Positions 8,417-18,127 of a stretch of 20,251 bases of DNA are shown piece after piece. The stretch spans positions 1 to 20,251 of the forward strand of contig JAUCBJ010007870.1 of assembly GCA_032718475.1 (NCBI GenBank). Direction: 5' to 3'. Positions within the stretch are counted from its first letter, which is position 1, and each line of letters opens with the position of its first letter. Under the pieces are notes generated by a model. It had not been told where the DNA came from. It worked only from the letters and a program-made list of their open reading frames with translations, and made no database searches. The stretch comes from Nemertoderma westbladi. Lineage: Eukaryota > Xenacoelomorpha > Nemertodermatida > Nemertodermatidae. The position numbers and the translations under genes were made by a program.

Positions 8417-9069
8417 TTAGTGATCGATTGGTAGGAATACTGGAATTTCGGTTGACTAAAAGTGTTGCTGTGTATTATTTTATTTATGTTTATTCACATT
8501 TCATATGGATCTTTACATAGATACAACACATATGTAGTTTTTGAATAATTTCAAGAAAAAATGTCTTCCTTAATTTGTAAATATGCCTTATGTTTTGCAA
8601 CTTGTAGTGAGAATAATTTTAATATGTGACTTACAATTTAATTGTTGGTTCATTCGTGGAAGGCCTATACTGAAATTCCTTCACCTCATTTTGGTAAGCA
8701 TCATGAGTTCGATTAGTGGACATTAGGAATTCTATTATTTAGGTTTAGTGATAAGCGTTTGTCGATTAGCCAAACAAAGATCTTATCAACATGCAATTTA
8801 GCAGAGTAGTAATTAGAAATTCAGAATGTCGGTGGTGCTATGAAGGAGGAGAGTTAGGATGCAGCTCATTATATATTGTAAAAAGGGCAGGCAGTGGTGA
8901 AAATATGGTGGTTCGAAAGTGAGTATCTGTGTAGTATCTGTATCTATCTTGGAAAATTCTGTATAGAATGTTCACACTAACCATCACAATAGTGGATGCA
9001 TGTTGTCATGTTTATATGATGGTGTTTATGTTTTTGTGAATGCAAATTACGGGGTTGTTGATGGCATCA
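8417..9069. other. Non-coding stretch, no gene seen
   Basis: AT-rich with no recognisable frame or RNA gene. A GATGGCATCAACCTGC word at 9059-9074 is repeated at 9094-9109, the second copy lying inside the following LINE fragment, so it is a local duplication. Confidence 0.5.
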
Positions 9070-9325
9070 ACCTGCGGTCATCGGTATCATTGATGGCATC
9101 AACCTGCTGGTTGAAAATGTTCTTTAAATAATCTTAGTACTGCCGGTTCAGGGACCTAGATGCAGCCTTAACTGCAATCTTGGACACTGTAGTCCGTTTG
9201 ACATCCTCAGTGATATCCTCTCGGCACTTCCAAATTCTGTGGTCTTTCCAACGTGAGTTTTTTCTGCTTCGAGGGTATATATACAGGAACTGTTCCTGCA
9301 TCTGCTGCTTACTTGGCCCTCACTT
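9070..9325 (-). pseudogene. RTE-like LINE fragment (linker between EN and RT), inverted
   Basis: Matches about 16665-16925 of the intact LINE, for example CAGGGACCTAGATGCAGCCT and TTAACTGCA. It corresponds to the region between the endonuclease and reverse-transcriptase domains. Frame broken. It is in opposite orientation to the neighbouring 3' fragment at 9425-9688. Confidence 0.85.
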
Positions 9326-9424
9326 GTCATTAATTACTGTACCAATTTTCATAGTTATCTATTCTTTAGTAATTGAGCATTATTGAGCATTATTGTATTA
9401 CCTGAATTTGGTGAGTATTATTTG

Positions 9425-9688
9425 GTAAGATTCTATACAGCATTAGATATGTCTCATTAGTTCCCCAAGCTTGACACTTGAACTGAGCGTCCTCCACTTT
9501 GCAGGAAATTGCTTTCGCCGTGAGAACCGCTTAAAAGTTTGTTCATTGGCAGCCTCATCGAGAGAATAGACATGGTGGACAGCTCCATAACTCTCTCGAG
9601 ACGCATCTTCAAGGATGCTGGACTTTAGATTCGGATACTCAGGCGAAAGTAATGGGGGATAGATAGTTGTGTCGCAAAATTTTGACGA
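9425..9688 (+). pseudogene. RTE-like LINE 3' coding fragment, plus strand
   Basis: In sense orientation on the plus strand it matches the reverse complement of about 14925-15190 of the intact element. Shared words are CCCCAAGCTTGACACT, TTTGCAGGA, ATTGCTTTCGCCGTGAG and GAGACGCATCTTCAAGGATG. It ends in GTAATGGGGGATAGATAGTTGTG, equivalent to the VMGDREL region near the C-terminus. Frame broken. Together with 9070-9325 it looks like one insertion with an inverted upstream part. Confidence 0.83.
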
Positions 9689-10320
9689 TATTCCGCTATA
9701 GATATATAGATTATATTAAATTTATCAGCAGGCAACGTTATTCGATTGACAAGTATTGGAATCTTAAATGGAAAATATGTTTCATATTTGAAATATTTAA
9801 GATGTTTGGTGTTATCACTGCGCTTTCTTTATAATAACTTATTTCTATGTAGTAGAAATATAATTACAAATGACAGCTGATTACTCTCTAAAATACTGTA
9901 ACCTGTTATATTGACTTTTGTTTATTGTTTTGGTTCGAATATCGTGCCACTGTAACCTGTTCGTTTCTCTAAATTGGTAAATTAACATTGAGACGAAAAT
10001 ATTAATTGGAATCAAGTTCCCCCCCCCCCCCCCCCCGCCCCCGCCCTTGTCTCACCTCTTTGTATCCCTACTAATTTAAATCCACTTATTTTGATGACAA
10101 CTACAACCCATTGGCTAAACCAACTTACGAATTACCGAATCACAACATGTCTTGAATTTACTTAAATAGTCAAAAAGTCATCATCATTTACTCACTTACA
10201 GTGCATAAACCACATAATCTTGATGACTTAATTCTGATGTATATCAACCAATAGTATCAATAAAATATTTACTAAAAACAGGCGCACCATACTACTCAAT
10301 TAAAATCTTCATATAAAATA
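9689..10320. other. Non-coding stretch downstream of the GPCR exon
   Basis: This would be intron 1 of the receptor gene on the minus strand. I found no segment with TM5-TM7 hallmarks (CWxP, NPxxY). It contains the C-run at 10019-10036. Confidence 0.5.
10019..10047 (+). repeat. Poly-C tract
   Basis: Eighteen Cs followed by GCCCCCGCCC. The minus strand is G-rich and could form a G-quadruplex. It lies in the presumed first intron of the receptor gene. Confidence 0.9.
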
Positions 10321-10326
10321 ACTCAC
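10321..10326 (-). other. Splice donor of the GPCR exon
   Basis: On the minus strand the exon ends ...ATGAGTTG and is followed by GTGAGT, a consensus U2 donor. Splicing here leaves two bases of a codon (phase 2) and removes the in-frame TGA that begins inside the donor. Confidence 0.75.
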
Positions 10327-11072
10327 CAACTCATCCTGTGTGATATGTATTCCTTAGTGACATTTGACGCATCAATTTCGTAACCTCTAATTCCGCAGAT
10401 CTGATGACATGCTTCAGGACCTTGCAGTGCGCTGTCGTAGGCAACAACCGAGCCTAGAGCAGTAGCCACAACCCACATAGCGGCAACAACAGCGAGAGAC
10501 CGTCCCAGACTTATATGCGGGCGGAATGGCCACTGAACAGCCACAAACCTCTCCATTGCCAAAGCAACTGACGTCAATGCCGTTATCGTTGTGCTGACAG
10601 ACCCGATAAAGGACTGAAACTGACACACAGCCAGGGAGGCAGCTGTGTTCCCAAAGGGCCATACAGTGTAGATAGTCTGTAGACTGGATATGGGCATATG
10701 GAGAGCGGATTTCACGAGATCGGATACCGCCATATTGGCTAGAAAGACAATAGTCACGGTCCACATACTTTTGTCTGTGTAGACAGTCCATATTACAACG
10801 ATGTTTCCTAGCAACGCTACTGGAATGAGAAGGGCCATCAAACTGAGCTGCAGGATATCCACTGCAGACACACAGTTTCTAGCTAGTACTGGGAACAAGT
10901 AGAATGCGGAACATGTGTCAGTCTGTACATGGTTTACTAAAGCTATCAAACAGGTGTTGTACATCGCTGGGTTGTGCTGAGGTGTGTAATGTTCCCAAAT
11001 TCTATTGGTGTAGTTTAAAGAACTGTTTCTTTCTGTTCTCATGATACCATCGATAATACCCATTCTTTCCAT
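10327..11072 (-). CDS. Rhodopsin-class (class A) GPCR, first coding exon, TM1-TM4
   Basis: Plasma-membrane receptor fragment of 248 complete codons. The extracellular N-terminus has N-glycosylation sequons at N16 (NSS) and N20 (NYT). TM1 is about residues 72-97 with the GN pair (N90). TM2 is about 104-128 with LANMAVSDL (D118). WPFG (138-141) marks the first extracellular loop. C150 at the top of TM3 would pair with a loop-2 cysteine (C222 or C226). TM3 ends in ERF (174-176) in place of DRY. TM4 is about 191-213 with W200. There is no cleaved-signal-like N-terminus. The ATG at 11072 is favoured: an in-frame TAA lies five codons upstream and the context is A at -3, G at +4. The frame ends at a GTGAGT donor, so TM5-TM7 must lie on later exons not found here. 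Ligand unknown; peptide-receptor-like motifs only. It could be a pseudogene if those exons are lost. Confidence 0.85.
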
Positions 11073-11392
11073 TATTGTTTCTAATTAATAATATTATATC
11101 AACTAGTCGTTATACTGGTCCTTCAATACACCAATAAGTGAGTTACAATTTACTTTTTATAACTTTTCTTTATTGTGGATAAATACTGTACAACCTACAG
11201 TATATTTTAACTATATTTTAATTAATAGTTATAATTTTAATTAGTGGTAAAAATAATCTAAATTTTCAATCACAAATTAATATTTACCTCAGGTTTTTTC
11301 AATCCCAATCTAATCGTAACCCAATCCGATAAAGTTAACTAAGCCAGTTCGGGGAGACCATAAATATAGCCAAGTCGTTTCACCATAGGGTC
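11073..11392. other. Upstream region of the GPCR exon
   Basis: AT-rich with no reading frame. It would hold the 5' untranslated region and perhaps the promoter of the receptor gene, but no core element can be called with confidence. Confidence 0.45.
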
Positions 11393-12073
11393 AATTGCGC
11401 AGTCACAACTCCCTCTCACCCATGACATTTGCTAGATCATCCGCATCTTCAAGGCCAGTGTCCTTTAAGATGCGTCTCAAGAAAGTCATTGGCTGTTCAC
11501 CATGCTAATTCACTCCATGAGGCCTCCAAAGCACACGATTATGCACTGGCTGGTTCTTACGGCGAAAGCAATGTCCTGCAAAACGGAGGCGGCTTTGATC
11601 TAGTGTCAAGCTTGGAAGAACCAGTGAGATACCTCCAATGTTAAATAGTGTATGGTTGGAGATGTGTGCATTGTACTTGACACAGTGAACCCAGCGTAGC
11701 ATTCTTGTGAATGTGCCATCCAGAGATTTGGTGTCCTCAGCAGTTGGAGCCCAGCATGAACTCCCATAGAGGAGTACTGGAACGACTGCTGCTCTAAATA
11801 ATTGGACCTTAAGTTTCCGATTAATTCTATGTGACTTCCAAATCCTGGAAAGCCCATTCAAGGTTGCCCTTGCCTTTCCCTAAGTATTCGAAGGTCCACA
11901 CCTGACTTCCGGATCCATGATTCCAGGTGACATAGGTCGTCCACATGCTCAAGCATACCATTTGTCAGAGACTTGCTGAGGATTTCAAAGTTAACTGTCA
12001 AAATTTTGGTCTTTTTGTAGTTAATAAAAAGACCAACACTAGAAGCAGCCTGTTCTACTGAGCTGAGGAGTCA
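11393..12073 (-). pseudogene. RTE-like LINE fragment, 3' coding part
   Basis: Matches about 14935-15630 of the intact LINE. It covers the region from just after the FADD motif (N-S-RKTKI area, near 12030) to near the C-terminus. One frame of about 118 codons remains open (11861-11505; GLSRIWKSHRINRKLKVQLF, then TFTRMLRWVHCVKYNAH) before a premature stop. A deletion of about 20 bp near 11960 removes the residues equivalent to the RMSISSKDG region. It is 5'-truncated at about 12073, and its single TTAA at 11466-11469 shows the empty site corresponding to the piggyBac-like insertion elsewhere. Confidence 0.88.
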
Positions 12074-13084
12074 TAGGGGCGGTAGGCGGTAGTGTATGAC
12101 TATTCTATGTCTAACAGAAATACATTAGAATCTGTAGTTAGTAAAAATAATAAACGATAACACTGACTCGAATATCGAGTATTTTGTTATCTATGTTATA
12201 TTTTATCAATTTTTTACAGATTCACAAGACATGTAAAAGTATTCAAACCTCAGTTTATATACAATTTCCAACTCGGCAACTTTAAAACGCAACTAAATAC
12301 AGCCAGGCGAATTGAAGAGAATTATAACCTAAATAGTGTTTCCCTGTTATCTGGTTATCCAATAGCCGTCGAAGTGATGAGATTCCAGATTCCCCAGCTA
12401 GGACTCAGATTACTTAAAGTCAGCGCCTCCCTCTGAAGAAAATTGCGGTAAAAGCAAAGCGGATGTAATTAAACCTATCATTTTGCTCACAGTAACCATT
12501 ATTAATGGGCGACAAATCCAACTGATCAGATCGCCTTCAAGCTGACCTTGTTCAACTTGCTATAGATACGAACTAATCTTAGTTGCACTCGGAAGATATT
12601 CTATGATTAAAACTTCACTTCAACGGCCGACCAAGTCAAATAACAATAACTATTTGACGCTGATCGACATGTTTCTCTCTTCATCATAATTAATTATAAA
12701 GTATATCCTTGATACATTTGGTAATTATTTTCTGGAAACAAGGTTAATAACATTAAACTCTCACCCACCAGTGCGGATTAATTGGCCACCAGTAGTACCA
12801 TGAGCGATGAAGCTAATAGATATATTTATATCTATATTTTTGAAGAGGTATGTTTATTCTTCATATTAATATCCTTATGATACAGGCGCACAGTAATTCC
12901 CTTTACACTAATAGCCATCATACAAAGTACCGTACTAAACGTAACCAGTAAGCCTATCTGACTTGCCACCATTGGGATAATAGGCATTGTAGAATGTAAA
13001 GTGAACTAGAGAAAATAAATATTCAATCATGCTTCAATCATTCAATCATGCAGTATGTTTCTGGTGTTGGATATAGAATTGTCT
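12074..13084. other. Non-coding stretch, no gene seen
   Basis: AT-rich sequence without recognisable coding, RNA or repeat structure on either strand. Confidence 0.5.
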
Positions 13085-13407
13085 TTCTAGGATTTGGAAG
13101 TCACCTAGAATAAGACAGAATATTAAGGTTCGATTATTTAGAGCAGCAGTAGAAGTAGTACTCCTTAATGGGAGTCCAAGCTGGAATCTAACTGCAGAGG
13201 ACACCACAGCAGAGGTCACACTTTACACAAGAATGCTACGGTGGGTTCATTGTGTTAAGGATAGTGAACACATCTCTAACTATACACTATATAGAGCATT
13301 GGAGGTGTCCAATTGGTCCCACCAAGTTTGACATTTGCTTTCAATGTGAGGACCCATTCATGTGCACGATCTTGTGCTTCGGGAGGATAATGGGGAGAAT
13401 AAGCATC
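13085..13407 (+). pseudogene. Decayed RTE-like LINE fragment, plus strand
   Basis: Matches the reverse complement of about 15070-15390 of the intact element: GGATTTGGAAGTCACC, GATTATTTAGAGCAGCAGTA, ACAAGAATGCTACG and GGGTTCATTGTGTTAAG. It contains many substitutions and a deletion around 13318. It is the most diverged copy here, hence probably the oldest, and both ends are truncated. Confidence 0.82.
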
Positions 13408-14540
13408 AATAATGCAGCTGAAATCCAGCATATCGATTATAACAGCATTATGAGTATATATCATTAAATATTATTATCATCATTATAAATCATTAATCAT
13501 TAATATAATTACATATCTTTAATAATTAATAAAAATATCGTTATATATGTTTGTGGAACTTGCCCAGTGGTGTAACAATGTTTGATGAGTGTGCTCCCCT
13601 GCAGAATTTTTCGCAAGTATTTTCTTTATTGGTTTGAGTTGGATAAATTTACAGTAATTTAGTTTGAAGTTCCGTTCAAAGTGCGCCCCCCGTTGGCGCT
13701 GTTGCGGTGCCTGTGATTCTCCATTAATAGGCTACGCCATACGCGTCAAGATGTATTATATGATGGTATACCAGATCACCAATGGCTTATTGATAGCAAG
13801 TTGAGTGGCTGAAGTTGAGTAAGAAATCTCTTTAAAAAGTAGATGCAAAACAAAAAATTCAACTAAGTATGAGTAGTAACCTCATGCACAGTTTGTTGTC
13901 TTCTATTGAATAAATGAAACAAATTATAATAGAACGGGACGAGCATCAGCTGGTGTCTTCATAATCAAATATTAATGGCGATATGGTTGTGATCTCCTAT
14001 GCCAGTACAAACAACTACATTATATGGGATCAACAGTTGGGATGTCTTAATGGTCACTGCTAAATAAGCAGGGATGATGTTAAATCAACTGCTTCCTAGA
14101 ACTTATGAACTAATAATAAACAGGGTGTAGCCAACATTGATACTGATGGGAATTGGTGATAATGTATCCCCTAGAGTACCTTAAAAGGATTTACTTTCCA
14201 TCGTGTTTTGAAACAATTGTCACAAATGAGACATACATGGATCGAATTTTGTTCGATTTCCTTTGTTGTGAACAGTGAATAGCTTGTTTATTTTCAGTAC
14301 AAATTGGGCTAATTTCCATCTGTAAATTAACATGAGGAAGGGGAAGGCCAGATCTGGGTACTCCTTAATTTTGAGAAGGGAGGTCAGGAGGTACGTCATC
14401 AATGTTTCATTATTTATGACATTTTTTTAAGTGGGGGGGGGGGGGGGGGGGGGGGTACACCATTTTCGGACAACTTGTTTCAAAATTGTTTGGTATTGGC
14501 TATAACATGGAATACCTAAGATGCTATACTACAGGTCAGA
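13408..14540. other. Non-coding stretch with a poly-G tract
   Basis: No gene recognised. TA-rich to 13550. A GC-richer patch at 13675-13710 (GCGCCCCCCGTTGGCGCTG) could be an old element tail, but I cannot place it. The open frame at 14220-14402 (-) lacks recognisable features. Confidence 0.5.
14433..14455 (+). repeat. Poly-G tract of 23 bases
   Basis: An uninterrupted run of 23 Gs, about 90 bp beyond the 3' tail of the full-length LINE. Its exact length may be affected by sequencing error. Confidence 0.9.
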
Positions 14541-14544
14541 AAAA

Positions 14545-14585
14545 TGTTATTTTATTATTATTATTAATTATTATTTTATTGTATA
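14545..14585 (-). repeat. AT-rich (TAA)n-like 3' tail of the LINE
   Basis: On the minus strand the run ATAAAATAATAATTAATAAT and following triplets ends the element, in keeping with microsatellite tails of RTE-group LINEs rather than poly-A. Confidence 0.6.
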
Positions 14586-14615
14586 GCCAGCGGACAGAGT
14601 GCATGCGTGCTCTGG

Positions 14616-14860
14616 GGCTAGTTAGCCAAAGATGTCAGTCCTCGGCGGTAACGTCTTACATTTCCAGCTACCGCGAACCCGCTAAGAAGGCCAGCCTGGG
14701 AAGAAAGAAGTCCAATACCTTGGAGCAGAGCTCACTTTAAGGCTAGTCAGCCAAAACTCAGTCCTTGGCGGTAACGTCTTACCTTCCCAGCTACCGCGAA
14801 CCCGCTAAGGCCGGCCTGGGAAGAAAGAAGTCCAATAACAGAACAGAGCCCGGACAGAGC
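14616..14860 (-). repeat. Two-copy tandem repeat in the LINE 3' untranslated region
   Basis: Units 14616-14740 and 14741-14860 share GGTAACGTCTTAC, CAGCTACCGCGAACCCGCTA, GGCC(A/G)GCCTGGGAAGAAAG and AAGTCCAATA, with small indels. The other LINE fragments in the window that reach the 3' side (632 and 11393) lack these units. Confidence 0.88.
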
Positions 14861-14899
14861 CTACTACTAGGATCGGCATGCTGCATTGCAGCTGCATTT

Positions 14900-17800
14900 T
14901 TAAGAATGCTGTGCCGGCTTGTCAACAAAATTGCACCGCCACAACTCCCTATCACCCATGACATTTGCTAGATCATCCGCATCTTTAAGGCCAGTGTCCT
15001 TTAAGATGCGTCTCAAGAAAGTCATGGGCTGTCCACCATGCTTATTCACTCCATGAGGCTGCCAAAGTACAAGATTATGCACTGGCTGGTCCTCACGGCG
15101 AAAGCAATGTCCTGCAAAGCGGAGGCGATTTTGTTCTAGTGTCAAGCTTGGGGGAACCAATGAGACACCTCCAATGTTATATAGTGTCTGGTTGGAGATG
15201 TGTGCATTGTACTTGACACAATGAACCCGGCGTAGCATTCTTGTGAATGTGCCATCCAGAGATTTGGTGTCCTCAGCAGTTAGAGCCCAGCATGGACTCC
15301 CGTAGAGGAGTACTGGAACTACTGCTGCTCTAAATAATCGGACCTTAAGTTTCCGATTAATTCTCGGTGACTTCCAAATCCTGGAAAGCCTATTCAAGGC
15401 TGCCCATGCCTTTCCCTTACGTATTCGAAGGTCCTCACCTGACTTCCGGATCCATGATCCCAGGTAACAGAAGTCGTCCACATGCTCAAGCATACCATCC
15501 TTTGAGCTTATGCTCATCCGATCAGAGACTTGCTGAGGACTTTCAAAGTTAACTGTCAGAATTTTGGTCTTTCTGGAGTTAATAAAAAGACCAACACTAG
15601 AAGCAGCATGTTCTAATGAGCTGAGGAGCCGTTGGGCTCCCTCTAATGATTCTGAGAGTACTCCTAAGTCATCAGCAAAGTCTAGATCAGTTAGGTACTT
15701 GGCAGGATTTCCTCGACTTCTGGAGCCAGTAGGTGGAGTTATCATCACCCCATCATCATTATAATGATCTAAGGACATGCGTAGAACATAGTCAACCACA
15801 ATAATGAACAAGAATGGTGCAAGTGTGTCTCCTTGGAGGACGCCCCATAACACTTCAAATGGTTCTGTGTCACCATCAACAGTAGACACAAATGTTGTCG
15901 AACCATCGTATACTGATCTGATTGCTGCAATAATTTCATCAGGAATCCCATATAATGAAAGTATGCTGAACATACGTGAGCGAGAGACTGAATCAAAGGC
16001 CTTGAAGAAGTCAACAAAGATAACAGCCAGATGCCTGTCTTTCTTTTTTGCTAACTCTTCAATTATCCTTCTAAGTGCCAAAATGGGCTCCATGGTCCCA
16101 CGACCTTTACGGAACCCATTCTGATTTCCACGGAGCAGTCTCTCAATGGGATCCCTGATGCGATTTAATAGAATCCTATTGTATAGCTTTGCAGCAATCG
16201 AGATCAATGAGATTCCCCGAAAAGAACCATAGAGTGTTAGGTTGCCCTTCTTGGGAACTGGCACCAACTTATTTGTTTTCATTTCTTGTGGGACTCTTGT
16301 TGTTCGGTACATGTCTACTATGATGGGATAGATGAGCTTTAAACACTCAGGTATTTTAAAGACCTCAGGGGGAACACCATCTACTCCACTGGCACGATTG
16401 GTCTTAATGCTCTTTGCAGCAGCCTTCACTTCTGCAAAGGAGATATCGCCAATGGGAATATCTGGGAGTACAGACTCAGACACTTTTACTTCTATAAAGT
16501 TATCAGGCAATACCCTGTCATTATTGAGGAGCTTTTCAAAGTGGGCTTTCCAACCATTGAGGCGATCGGCTGGTGATTCAGCCTTAACCTTGGTGGTTGG
16601 TTGGCTTTTCCGCCCAGTAAGCAGATTGATCGATTTCCATGCCTGGGATGATTGCCTGCTGTCGTCAGCATCATTAATGGCATCAACCTGTTGGTTTATT
16701 AGCTCCTGTAGATTAGCAGAGTACTGCCTGTTCAGGGACCTAGATGCAGCCTTAACTGCATTCTTGGCCGCTGTAGTCTGTTTGAGTCGGGACTCTTTCT
16801 GCGCCTTATGAAGGTCATTTCGGCACTTCTGAATTTTGTTGTCAGTCCAGGGGGCCCTTTTCCTGTTACGAGGGTATACAGGAACTGTTTCTGCAGCTGC
16901 TAACTTAACTGCTTCTGTAAAGGCAGTATAGCCCTCACAGTGATCTGCCGCCTCAGAGGCAAGAGCCTCATACCTGTTGCTCAGCTGTAGTGTGAAGCTG
17001 GATCTCACACTTGGCTGTTGCAACAGAGAGGACCAGTCATGCCGCGGCAAGGCAGATTTTGTTGTTCTGCTAGCACGCAGACTAAGTCTTACCTTGGCCA
17101 CAATAAGGCGGTGATCACTGGAGAAGGGTCGAAGTGTAAATGCATTACAGTCTTGTATAGAGCTCCTGTATTTCCTACGAAACAGAATATGGTCTATCTG
17201 GGACTTGTGACCACTGGGTCCACTATGAGTCCATAGCTTTCCAGTTCGCTTCTTGAACTGGGTTCCAGCCGAAAACAATCCATTTCCAGAGATAAAATCC
17301 TGAAGATGGACAGAATTTCGGTTAACACTATTGCTATAGACCCAGGGCGATGTAGGTGATTGATGCAAACTTGCATTAAAGTCTCCCAGGAATGTTAAGA
17401 ATGCATGCTGATCCACTCCATCAGTAGCTGCTTGTAGATTGTGGTAGAAATTTTCCACCTCCTCTACAGGGGCAACACTAGTTGGAGAGTAGCACACAAT
17501 CAGAACCACCTTAGGAAACTTCTTAGCCAGTCTTCCAGAACATGAGAAGTGGCAACGGATGATGCGGTTAGAGATTTGGTCTATTTTGTCCAATGCTGCA
17601 TGTGCAGTTGGATTCATCAATAGACCAATTCCACCATTACCACTATCATCTGCTGACGCGAGGGCGAGTCGCCAACCGCCCCCCATGTCCTTAATCAGAA
17701 CCTCATCAGTCTGTCCAGTCTGCATTCGGTGCTCTTGAACACCCACTGCGCTAAGAGAAAGCTTATCTGCCAAGGCAGTCAGCTCACCTTGTCGCATTGG

Positions 17801-18127
17801 GGACCCGAGTGTTAGGGTGTTTACTGAGGCTAGTCTTGTGACCTGCCTCAGATTCACCAATGGCTTTGTTGGTCGGGGTGGAACATGAGAGTAGCCTCCA
17901 ACTCCAGAATCCCTCTCCCCATCACAATCTGGCCTTCCTGGTGACCCAGGGTTTGGGCCAGAAAGGTCATCAGGAAAGGGACTCAAAGAATTGTTGGCTG
18001 CTCTCTCTCCAGTAGGGGGTGAGACAGGCAGCCGGTCAGGAGTTAACTGACGCCTGTGAGGCCGATTGTGTCCGGTAATTCCACTGGCCTCTAGTGGCCG
18101 GACCTCCGCATTGCTAATGTAATCCAT
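14900..18127 (-). CDS. RTE-like LINE protein: AP endonuclease plus reverse transcriptase
   Basis: 1075 codons from the first in-frame ATG (good context: A at -3, G at +4), with no interruption. The frame is open 33 more codons upstream to a TGA but without an ATG there. The first ~90 residues are Pro/Ser/Gly-rich and probably disordered. The endonuclease domain, about 95-345, shows VQEHR (E132), LGDFNASL (D249, N251), QIDHIL (D312) and SSDHR (D338, H339). The RT domain, about 615-900, shows VPVPKKGNL, FRGISL, GFRKGRG, VDFFKAFDS (D706), GVLQGDTLAP (764-773) and LDFADDL (D819, D820). The C-terminal region has the SRIWKS..LLYG..CWAL segment typical of RTE proteins. It nicks target DNA and copies its RNA there in the nucleus. 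All catalytic residues I can identify are present, so it may be active or recently so. The LQGDTLAP form suggests the RTE-X/Proto2 side of the group; that assignment is tentative. Confidence 0.92.
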   Translation of the reverse strand: MDYISNAEVRPLEASGITGHNRPHRRQLTPDRLPVSPPTGERAANNSLSPFPDDLSGPNPGSPGRPDCDGERDSGVGGYSHVPPRPTKPLVNLRQVTRLASVNTLTLGSPMRQGELTALADKLSLSAVGVQEHRMQTGQTDEVLIKDMGGGWRLALASADDSGNGGIGLLMNPTAHAALDKIDQISNRIIRCHFSCSGRLAKKFPKVVLIVCYSPTSVAPVEEVENFYHNLQAATDGVDQHAFLTFLGDFNASLHQSPTSPWVYSNSVNRNSVHLQDFISGNGLFSAGTQFKKRTGKLWTHSGPSGHKSQIDHILFRRKYRSSIQDCNAFTLRPFSSDHRLIVAKVRLSLRASRTTKSALPRHDWSSLLQQPSVRSSFTLQLSNRYEALASEAADHCEGYTAFTEAVKLAAAETVPVYPRNRKRAPWTDNKIQKCRNDLHKAQKESRLKQTTAAKNAVKAASRSLNRQYSANLQELINQQVDAINDADDSRQSSQAWKSINLLTGRKSQPTTKVKAESPADRLNGWKAHFEKLLNNDRVLPDNFIEVKVSESVLPDIPIGDISFAEVKAAAKSIKTNRASGVDGVPPEVFKIPECLKLIYPIIVDMYRTTRVPQEMKTNKLVPVPKKGNLTLYGSFRGISLISIAAKLYNRILLNRIRDPIERLLRGNQNGFRKGRGTMEPILALRRIIEELAKKKDRHLAVIFVDFFKAFDSVSRSRMFSILSLYGIPDEIIAAIRSVYDGSTTFVSTVDGDTEPFEVLWGVLQGDTLAPFLFIIVVDYVLRMSLDHYNDDGVMITPPTGSRSRGNPAKYLTDLDFADDLGVLSESLEGAQRLLSSLEHAASSVGLFINSRKTKILTVNFESPQQVSDRMSISSKDGMLEHVDDFCYLGSWIRKSGEDLRIRKGKAWAALNRLSRIWKSPRINRKLKVRLFRAAVVPVLLYGSPCWALTAEDTKSLDGTFTRMLRRVHCVKYNAHISNQTLYNIGGVSLVPPSLTLEQNRLRFAGHCFRREDQPVHNLVLWQPHGVNKHGGQPMTFLRRILKDTGLKDADDLANVMGDRELWRCNFVDKPAQHS

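Noticed and set aside
8158-8520. 120-codon plus-strand frame and a 66-codon minus-strand frame (8188-8388)
   Set aside because: Both are by-products of the 36-bp minisatellite, whose unit length is a multiple of three. The plus frame even starts inside the transposon arm.
9920-9960. tRNA-like word GGTTCGAAT
   Set aside because: No A-box, acceptor stem or anticodon arm can be built around it.
13675-13740. GC-rich patch resembling the tail of an old LINE or SINE
   Set aside because: Too short and too degenerate to assign to any element by eye.
14486-14971. Plus-strand frames over the 3' tandem repeat
   Set aside because: They read the untranslated repeat of the LINE in antisense, and their similarity to each other only reflects the tandem duplication.
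15367-17236. Several plus- and minus-strand frames inside the intact LINE
   Set aside because: Shadows of the long reverse-transcriptase frame in other registers.
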